Below the pieces are notes generated by a model. That model was not told where the DNA came from. It saw only the letters and a list, made by a program, of their open reading frames with translations, and ran no database searches. A stretch of 13,086 nucleotides of DNA from an uncultured Erysipelotrichaceae bacterium (GTDB lineage Bacteria > Bacillota_I > Bacilli_A > Erysipelotrichales > Erysipelotrichaceae): NCBI GenBank assembly GCA_905201565.1, contig CAJKOS010000037.1:1-13086 (forward strand). The letters are read 5' to 3'. Positions 1 to 4,060 of this stretch are shown piece after piece (the stretch's first letter is position 1; every line of letters starts with the position of its first letter). The translations under genes were made by a program, and so were the position numbers.

Positions 1-24
1 ATAATAGAAAAAGCTTCCTGGAAG

Positions 25-54
25 CTCCGACTTCTATAAGTCGGAGTAGTTCAC
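25..54 (+). mobile_element. IS200/IS605-type right-end hairpin (element lies left of window)
   Basis: A perfect 9-bp stem (25-33 with 38-46) with loop CTAT is followed by TAGTTCAC. A second short palindrome, AGCTTCC-T-GGAAGCT (12-26), directly abuts it. An imperfectly known but characteristic right end of IS200/IS605 elements has this form: a subterminal hairpin a few bases before the TTCAC-like cleavage site. The 3' end of the TnpB guide RNA normally sits here. Any transposase gene would lie outside the window, so the assignment rests on the shape of the end only. Confidence 0.5.
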
Positions 55-140
55 GCGATTCCACCAGTATTCTACGGACAGGGGATAGGAAAAAGGATTG
101 CTTTCGTGTAATTTGAAAGTGGAAAGAGAGGCATAGCAAT

Positions 141-590
141 ATGGAACAGAATAAAACAGGACAGTACATCATGCAAAAGAGAAAGGAGAAGAATATGACA
201 CAGGAAGAACTTGCAGAAAAGCTTTCCGTTTCCAATAAGACCGTGTCCAAGTGGGAAAACGGGAAAAGCATGCCGGACTATGGAGTTGTAGAAGAGCTTT
301 GCAAAGTACTTGGCATCAGTGTTGGTGAACTATTGAGTGGAGAAGATGAAGCAAAAGAAGATAAACAGCTTTTGGTTCTGTTAGAAAAGCTTCAGGTTGT
401 GGAGAAACACAAGCATATTCTTTATGGCATTATTCTAGTGCTCTTTGGACTTGTGCTGAATCTGCTTTCCTCTGTCACAGGCGGCAGTGTGGTGCAGGAT
501 TTTCTCTCGGGCGTGCTGCTTGGTGTTTCCGTCGGGGTAATGCTCATTGGTCTGGTTATTGCAGTTAGTGGTATGGTAAAAAAGGATTGA
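141..590 (+). CDS. XRE-family transcriptional regulator with C-terminal membrane segments
   Basis: Predicted 149-residue DNA-binding protein. Residues about 8-62 form an XRE/Cro-type helix-turn-helix: the TQEELAEKLSVSNKTVSKWENG stretch is split by the turn, and KWE-NG-x-x-PD is the usual recognition-helix ending. A charged linker (67-90) leads to two hydrophobic helices (about 93-112 and 121-145), so the regulator is probably anchored in the membrane, a common architecture in Bacillota. An AGAGAGG Shine-Dalgarno (125-131) sits 9 bases before the ATG. The gene stands alone between IS605-type relics, so a target operon is not visible. The membrane domain is often proposed to sense envelope or small-peptide signals, but nothing here shows that directly. 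The fold is secure; the role is unknown. Confidence 0.88.
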   Translation: MEQNKTGQYIMQKRKEKNMTQEELAEKLSVSNKTVSKWENGKSMPDYGVVEELCKVLGISVGELLSGEDEAKEDKQLLVLLEKLQVVEKHKHILYGIILVLFGLVLNLLSSVTGGSVVQDFLSGVLLGVSVGVMLIGLVIAVSGMVKKD

Positions 591-656
591 GTCAGATTTA
601 CGGGTGCCAGACTAAAAATACTTTGAAATTCACAGGACATGTTATTATAAATCCTA

Positions 657-710
657 CGGGCGAGAAAACTCACGGTTTCAACCGTGAGGATGACAGCCCG
701 CTTTTTCTTT
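657..710 (+). terminator. Compound two-stem hairpin followed by T-rich tract; contains IS605-like hairpin
   Basis: An outer 5-bp stem CGGGC/GCCCG (657-661 with 696-700) encloses a symmetric 7x7 purine-rich internal loop (GAGAAAA opposite GATGACA). The loop is capped by an 8-bp stem CTCACGGT/ACCGTGAG (669-676 with 681-688) with loop TTCA. CTTTTTCTTT follows at once, so it can work as a rho-independent terminator for the XRE gene 70 bases upstream. The inner hairpin plus GATGACA also resembles an IS200/IS605 right end. Both readings may be true. Confidence 0.5.
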
Positions 711-796
711 AAATATATGCAGACGATATATTGACTAGTATGTATATAAATGATAATAAATATTCACTAAAATATTAAATATTAATGTGCTAACTA

Positions 797-919
797 TGGT
801 GTTGGAATTCCTGCTCTGGAGTACCATATATAGACCACGTCCACATTTTTGTCAGTGTACCGCTGGCTATGAGTATTCCGGAAATCGTGAGGAAGATTAA
901 GGGGCTGTACATAGCCTGA
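797..919 (+). pseudogene. tnpA: IS200/IS605 TnpA (Y1/HUH transposase) fragment
   Basis: An open frame ending at TGA 917-919 reads DHVHIFVSVP followed by MSIPEIVRKIKG. This matches the centre of IS200-type TnpA, where the HxH of the HUH metal site lies in a D-H-V-H-[LI] strand and is followed by a Lys-Gly motif. The N-terminal strand, the catalytic tyrosine helix and everything after the Lys-Gly are missing, and no start codon is present. The flanking DNA passes directly into what looks like the 3' end of a tnpB/guide-RNA region. The element has therefore suffered an internal deletion and cannot encode a working transposase. The left limit is approximate. Confidence 0.6.
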
Positions 920-1017
920 ATAATAAATAATGCCGTAGGGCTACGGGAATTTACGCTTGTGGAGATCATGTAAAACTGTAAGCTTAAGAAGCAATGTAGT
1001 GGTCGTTGAAACAAGAA

Positions 1018-1047
1018 TCCCACGACTTTAGTCGTGGGGAGTGTCAA
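1018..1047 (+). mobile_element. IS200/IS605 right end with hairpin and TCAA terminus
   Basis: An 8-bp stem CCCACGAC/GTCGTGGG (1019-1026 with 1031-1038) with loop TTTA is followed by GGAGTG and then TCAA (1044-1047), the type of right-end cleavage tetranucleotide known from IS608. Upstream, roughly 932-1017 looks like the decayed 3' end of tnpB; one frame ends in MKQESHDFSRGE, a tail style I associate with TnpB proteins. The next gene begins immediately outside this end, so the element inserted at or near that gene's 5' end. Confidence 0.6.
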
Positions 1048-1059
1048 TTTTCTGCAAGT

Positions 1060-1497
1060 ATGAAAACATGTCTCGTTTCAATTTCACATAAGCATCATTT
1101 GTCTGATAATGATAGCATCCAAATCCGTCTGGAAGATAACTCTTCAAAATCTGTGGATAAAGCCAAAGAAAATAGTCTTGCGAAACTTCTTGAAATCAAG
1201 AATCTGGGAGATAATTGGAATGGTAATGGCGCATCCAGATTTTCTGAAAATCTGATACCTTTTGTCAGGGAAATGATTATGAAGCTTTCTGTTCAACCTG
1301 CCATTTTCCCTACTGCGAGAGATAGTATTCAACTGGAATATGAAAATAATTGTGGTGACTATCTTGAATTTGAAATATTTGAAGAAGGACGCATCAAAAT
1401 GTTTTCTTTTGATCATGCTGGAAAGTCTGTGTCAAAGGATATAGGTATTGATGAAATGAATCAGGTGGTGAGTGATTTCTATGAACAGCAAGTTTAG
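1060..1497 (+). CDS. Conserved protein of unknown function, DNWNGxG family; first gene of a two-gene module
   Basis: From ATG 1060 the product has 145 residues. It has no membrane helix or signal peptide, is acidic, and is probably cytoplasmic. Recognisable blocks are a DNWNGNGA segment (51-58), FPTARDSIQLEYE (83-95) and YLEFEIFEEG (101-110), which looks like a compact alpha/beta domain. I believe the pattern recurs in Bacillota proteins called hypothetical, but I know of no function. The frame stays open back to a TTG at 1006, but 1006-1047 is the transposon right end, so the longer form is probably an accidental fusion. ATG 1060 has no clear Shine-Dalgarno, so the original 5' end may have been altered. 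The stop overlaps the next gene by 17 bases, implying co-translation and a partnership. Confidence 0.75.
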   Translation: MKTCLVSISHKHHLSDNDSIQIRLEDNSSKSVDKAKENSLAKLLEIKNLGDNWNGNGASRFSENLIPFVREMIMKLSVQPAIFPTARDSIQLEYENNCGDYLEFEIFEEGRIKMFSFDHAGKSVSKDIGIDEMNQVVSDFYEQQV

Positions 1498-1867
1498 TGA
1501 AAAGGAATCACTCCTCAGAGCGGTATATCCTGCAAACCGAAGACCAGATTTCTGGAATAATGGAAGATTGTCCAGTGCTGCCCTGAAAGACAAAAAAGGC
1601 TTGTCAGTAGAAAGGACATATAAAAGAACCGCAAAAGAAGCGGCGTTATCCATGGCAAAAAGATTTCATGGTTTTATTGTTTCTTTCACTGTTCCGGATT
1701 GCCAGGCAGTTCACGCATATCTCAGGTATTGTCCATCAAAGAACAGTCCCTATCACAGTGAGATTCATGGAAGTGAGACTCAGGTGGAATTGAGTGACAG
1801 GCAGGCTTTTTTGCTGGCACGCAGTGCAACTGTTCAATTTGTTCCAACTGTCAATTGTTCTGATTAG
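1481..1867 (+). CDS. Conserved protein of unknown function, SSAA-GLSVER family; second gene of module
   Basis: Predicted 128-residue soluble, basic protein. Conserved-looking blocks are LLRAVYP (11-17), FWNNGRLSSAALKDKKG then LSVER (24-45), a PDCQAVHAYLRY segment (72-83) and YHSEIHGSE (91-99). Invariant-looking R, SS, SVER and HxE residues suggest an enzyme-like active site. The pattern LxRAVxP...G-x-SSAA loosely recalls ADP-ribosyltransferase/RES-type NAD-binding folds, but I cannot support that assignment. ATG 1481 is preferred because AGGTGG (1463-1468) lies 12 bases upstream; a GTG at 1472 would be too close. The start lies inside the preceding gene. An acidic first protein overlapping a basic second one resembles toxin-antitoxin or enzyme-inhibitor pairs, which is an inference from layout only. 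Confidence 0.78.
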   Translation: MNSKFSEKESLLRAVYPANRRPDFWNNGRLSSAALKDKKGLSVERTYKRTAKEAALSMAKRFHGFIVSFTVPDCQAVHAYLRYCPSKNSPYHSEIHGSETQVELSDRQAFLLARSATVQFVPTVNCSD

Positions 1868-1873
1868 GCTGAT

Positions 1874-1905
1874 GGAGTGTTGTCAATTGTGATGACACTC
1901 CTTTT
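1874..1905 (+). terminator. Rho-independent terminator of the two-gene module
   Basis: A 12-bp stem (1874-1885 with 1890-1901, two G-T wobbles) with loop ATTG is followed by TTTT. It begins 6 bases after the TAG of the second module gene, which defines the 3' end of the unit. Confidence 0.85.
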
Positions 1906-1967
1906 ATGTGTGATGGAACTGTATTGGAAATATAGTCAAATAGTGTTGCATTGTTTGAGAATTATTA

Positions 1968-2003
1968 ACAAAAAACCGAACCATTGTAATAGCAGGTTCG
2001 GTT
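1968..2003 (-). terminator. Terminator of tRNA-Leu
   Basis: On the minus strand, stem ACCGAACC/GGTTCGGT (2002-1995 with 1982-1975) with a 12-base loop is followed by TTTTTTGTT. It lies 15 bases beyond the tRNA 3' end. Confidence 0.85.
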
Positions 2004-2016
2004 CAGAATTGAATAG

Positions 2017-2100
2017 TGCCCATGGCCGGACTCGAACCGGCACGGTATCGCTACCGGGGGATTTTGAGTCCCCTACGTCTACCAATTCCATCACATGGGC
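2017..2100 (-). tRNA. tRNA-Leu, anticodon CAA
   Basis: The minus strand folds into a class II cloverleaf. The acceptor stem is GCCCATG/CATGGGC and the D arm contains TTGGTAGAC. The anticodon stem GGGGA/TCCCC encloses CTCAAAA, which gives anticodon CAA and decodes UUG. A long variable arm is closed by CGGTA/TACCG, and the T arm is GCCGG-TTCGAGT-CCGGC. The discriminator is A, as expected for leucine tRNA. The CCA end is not encoded (CTA follows), so it must be added enzymatically. It is transcribed alone from its own promoter. Confidence 0.96.
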
Positions 2101-2110
2101 AGGCTCATAT

Positions 2111-2139
2111 ATTTTACGTCACATTTGCAAATAATGCAA
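2111..2139 (-). promoter_or_regulatory. Promoter of tRNA-Leu
   Basis: Read on the minus strand, TTGCAT (2139-2134) and TAAAAT (2116-2111) are separated by exactly 17 bases. The predicted start is a few bases before the tRNA 5' end at 2100. Confidence 0.7.
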
Positions 2140-2154
2140 TTATGTATTTTTAAT

Positions 2155-2181
2155 TGTCAATGCAACGCAACTGTCAATGCA
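2155..2181 (+). repeat. Direct repeat TGTCAATGCA upstream of thymidine kinase
   Basis: TGTCAATGCA occurs perfectly at 2155-2164 and 2172-2181, with a 17-base period. It lies in the tRNA-tdk intergenic region about 80 bases before the tdk start, near a possible -10 TATAGA (2186-2191). It could be a regulator binding site; no known regulator matches. Confidence 0.4.
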
Positions 2182-2262
2182 GAATTATAGAAAACTTGTC
2201 TTTTGGATTGCATAGAGGCAATTCTCTTACTACAATGGACAGGACTGATGGGAGAATAGTTT

Positions 2263-2847
2263 ATGGCAAAACTTTATTTCTATTATGGTGCGATGGGCAG
2301 TTCAAAGTCTGCGAATGCATTGATGGCAGAATATAATTACCGGGAGAGGGGACAGAAAGTTCTTCTGGCCAAGACAAATATTGACACAAGGGATGGCAAG
2401 AATGTTATCCGTTCAAGAATTGGTCTTGAACATGAGTGTGTGTTACTGACAGATGTTTGTGCAATGGGTGAAGAAGAGTTGAAGACATATAATGCGGTGA
2501 TTGTGGATGAGATCCAGTTTGCTTCCAGTGAACAGATTGATTTCCTTGCCCATGTTGTGGATGATCTCAATGTACCGGTGATGTGCTATGGACTGCGTTC
2601 TGATTTCCAGCTGAATCTTTTTGAGGGCAGTGCAAGGCTGCTTGCCATTGCGGATGAAATCAAGGAGATCAAGACTGTCTGCTGGTGTGGCAAGAAGGCA
2701 ACATGTAATGCAAGATATAACAAGCATGGTATTGTGCGCACTGGTGAACAGATTATGCTTGGGGCAAATGATGAATATATTGCGCTCTGCCGGAAACATT
2801 ATTATGAAGGAAAGCTCAGTGCTGATGATCCAGGTGACAGAAGATAA
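2263..2847 (+). CDS. tdk: Thymidine kinase (type II)
   Basis: The 194-residue enzyme phosphorylates thymidine with ATP to dTMP in pyrimidine salvage. The N-terminus MAKLYFYYGAM aligns with the E. coli enzyme start. The P-loop is GAMGSSKS (9-16), the Walker B/catalytic block is VDEIQF (81-86, Glu83 the likely general base), and LNLFEGS is near residues 117-123. A zinc site is suggested by Cys140-W-Cys142 and Cys186-x-x-His189. The C-x-C spacing and the C-R-K-H pair are those of the E. coli-like subgroup, not the C-x-x-C of B. subtilis. One oddity is that the usual Gly before the P-loop Lys is Ser14. GGGAG lies about 8 bases before ATG. The gene appears monocistronic with its own terminator. 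Confidence 0.95.
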   Translation: MAKLYFYYGAMGSSKSANALMAEYNYRERGQKVLLAKTNIDTRDGKNVIRSRIGLEHECVLLTDVCAMGEEELKTYNAVIVDEIQFASSEQIDFLAHVVDDLNVPVMCYGLRSDFQLNLFEGSARLLAIADEIKEIKTVCWCGKKATCNARYNKHGIVRTGEQIMLGANDEYIALCRKHYYEGKLSADDPGDRR

Positions 2848-2852
2848 ACTTT

Positions 2853-2879
2853 TTAGCAGATTGTAACCGAACGTGCTAA
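2853..2879 (+). promoter_or_regulatory. CIRCE-like operator, upstream copy
   Basis: TTAGCAGAT-N9-ACGTGCTAA keeps the exact 9-N9-9 geometry of the HrcA operator (consensus TTAGCACTC-N9-GAGTGCTAA). The outer TTAGCA/TGCTAA is perfect and the inner positions diverge. It sits 6 bases after the tdk stop and before the tdk terminator, 112 bases upstream of the better copy. A TTGTAA-18-TAAAAT promoter could overlap it (2861-2890), but any transcript would run straight into the terminator. Confidence 0.5.
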
Positions 2880-2885
2880 GTGTTT

Positions 2886-2931
2886 AAAATGGCTTTGCTA
2901 TGCGGTATTTCGCATGATGAAGCCATTTTTT
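2886..2931 (+). terminator. Terminator of thymidine kinase
   Basis: A two-tier hairpin: AAAATGGCTT pairs with AAGCCATTTT (2886-2895 with 2920-2929), with an inner ATGCG/CGCAT stem, and ends in a run of T (2926-2931). Confidence 0.85.
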
Positions 2932-2964
2932 GTTATGTGAACAACAGGTGAATGTTTGTGGAAA

Positions 2965-2991
2965 TTAGCAGACTATACTTGACAGTGCTAA
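2965..2991 (+). promoter_or_regulatory. CIRCE (HrcA) operator over the hsp20 promoter
   Basis: TTAGCAGAC-N9-CAGTGCTAA matches CIRCE at 7 of 9 and 8 of 9 half-site positions with exact N9 spacing. It covers the -35 box TTGACA (2979-2984); a -10 TATTAT (3001-3006) follows with a 16-base spacer. HrcA bound here would block polymerase until heat shock, so the Hsp20 pair would belong to the class I heat-shock regulon. The match was made by eye. Confidence 0.75.
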
Positions 2992-3006
2992 AATGTTGAT
3001 TATTAT
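2979..3006 (+). promoter_or_regulatory. SigA-type promoter of the hsp20 pair
   Basis: TTGACA (2979-2984), a 16-base spacer, and TATTAT (3001-3006). The predicted start near 3013 gives a leader of about 35 bases that opens with a 6-bp hairpin TAAGGA/TCCTTA (3015-3020 with 3026-3031). Confidence 0.7.
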
Positions 3007-3048
3007 TATGGGTGTAAGGAGAAAGTCCTTAGAAAGAAGGTAAGTAAA

Positions 3049-3459
3049 ATGAGATATCCAGAAAGAAGAAATTGGGTTGATGAAATCTTTAATGACACAT
3101 TCGGTGGTTTTAGCAGAAATGATGGTCTGATGAGGACAGATATCCGCAAGAAGGATGGTAGCTACATGCTCGATGTTGAATTGCCGGGTTACAAGAAGGA
3201 AGATATCAAAATCTCCCTGTACAATGGTAATCTGACCATTTCTGCAGAACATCATGAAACAGCAGAAGAAAAAGATGCCAAAGGTGATGTTCTGAGACAG
3301 GAAAGATACTTTGGTTCAACAAGCAGAACATTCTATGTTGGTGATGCAATCAAAGACACAGATGTTCACGCTTCCTACAATGATGGTGTATTGACATTGA
3401 CAATTCCTACACCTGAGAAGAAGGAAGCAGAAACAAAGAAGTTTATCGATATCCAGTAA
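3049..3459 (+). CDS. Hsp20/alpha-crystallin small heat-shock protein, copy 1
   Basis: The 136-residue cytoplasmic holdase chaperone should bind unfolding proteins without ATP and form oligomers. Residues about 28-124 are the alpha-crystallin domain: MRTDIRKKDGSYMLDVELPG opens it, followed by YKKEDI, ISLYNGNLTISAEH, the loop and dimerisation strand with RQERYFGSTSRTFYVG, and the family signature ASYNDGVLTLTIP (109-121). The C-terminal I-x-I anchor is IDI in FIDIQ. The N-terminal arm is short. AGAAGG (3035-3040) is the ribosome site for ATG 3049. It lies downstream of a CIRCE-controlled promoter and 48 bases before a second Hsp20 gene, so the two probably form one heat-inducible operon and may assemble as hetero-oligomers. 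Confidence 0.95.
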   Translation: MRYPERRNWVDEIFNDTFGGFSRNDGLMRTDIRKKDGSYMLDVELPGYKKEDIKISLYNGNLTISAEHHETAEEKDAKGDVLRQERYFGSTSRTFYVGDAIKDTDVHASYNDGVLTLTIPTPEKKEAETKKFIDIQ

Positions 3460-3507
3460 TCTGAATTTGACACAAATATCCATAACAAAGAAAAGGAGAT
3501 GGTAAAA

Positions 3508-3924
3508 ATGTTATTTATGCCAAGTGTGAGAGATGAATTCGATCTGTTCGATGATGTCTTCGATACTCCGATGTTTGGAATGGAGCCGGTGATGAGAACA
3601 GATGTCACCGAAAGGGATGGCAGGTATGTCATGGAGACAGATCTTCCTGGTTTCAACAAGGAAGATATCAAAGTTTCATTGAAAGATGGAAATCTGACAG
3701 TTTCTGCAGAGCATCATGACAACAATGACACGAAGGACAAGGATGGACGCATTATCCGCAGAGAGCGGTATAGTGGTTCGTACCAGAGAACGTTCTATGT
3801 TGGTGATGATGTAAGTGAATCCGATATTCATGCCAGCTACTCAAATGGCAAGCTGACATTGGAACTTCCAAAGAAGGAAGAGAAGAAGGAACTGGAAGAA
3901 AGACATTACATTGCCATTGAATAA
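3508..3924 (+). CDS. Hsp20/alpha-crystallin small heat-shock protein, copy 2
   Basis: Second small heat-shock protein, 138 residues from ATG 3508. An in-frame ATG at 3499 touches the GGAG Shine-Dalgarno (3495-3498), whereas 3508 is 9 bases from it, so 3508 is preferred. The alpha-crystallin domain begins at MRTDVTERDGRYVMETDLPG and includes NKEDIKVSLKDGNLTVSAEHH, RRERYSGSYQRTFYVGDDV and the signature ASYSNGKLTLELP. The C-terminal I-x-I is IAI in HYIAIE. The two copies share the same motif order with clear divergence, so this is an old tandem duplication. Its N-terminal arm (MLFMPSVRDEFDLFDDVF) is acidic while that of copy 1 is basic, which suggests different client or partner contacts. A strong terminator closes the operon. 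Confidence 0.94.
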   Translation: MLFMPSVRDEFDLFDDVFDTPMFGMEPVMRTDVTERDGRYVMETDLPGFNKEDIKVSLKDGNLTVSAEHHDNNDTKDKDGRIIRRERYSGSYQRTFYVGDDVSESDIHASYSNGKLTLELPKKEEKKELEERHYIAIE

Positions 3925-3932
3925 TGGTGTCC

Positions 3933-3959
3933 GGGGTCGCAAATGCGATCCCTTTTTTT
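3933..3959 (+). terminator. Terminator of the hsp20 pair
   Basis: Stem GGGGTCGC/GCGATCCC (3933-3940 with 3945-3952, one wobble), loop AAAT, then seven T residues. Confidence 0.92.
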
Positions 3960-4040
3960 GGTATATGGGGCAAATACCATACAAAAGGGCATAAGTGTAT
4001 TTGACATCGTTATGAGAAATCACAGGTTTTCGGTTATAAT
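3959..4040 (+). promoter_or_regulatory. Promoter region of Ca2+-ATPase with an operator-like inverted repeat
   Basis: TATAAT (4035-4040) is a perfect -10 box. ATGAGA (4012-4017) is a weak -35 at 17 bases; a perfect TTGACA at 4001-4006 is too far away (28 bases) to be its partner. TGGTAT/ATACCA (3959-3964 with 3974-3979, 9-base gap) is an inverted repeat upstream that could bind a regulator. A weak -35 with a perfect -10 suggests activation or regulation. Confidence 0.5.
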
Positions 4041-4060
4041 TTTCCGCGGAGGAATTGACT

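Noticed and set aside
4001..4006. TTGACA as the -35 partner of TATAAT at 4035
   Set aside because: The 28-base spacer is far outside the usable range for a SigA promoter.
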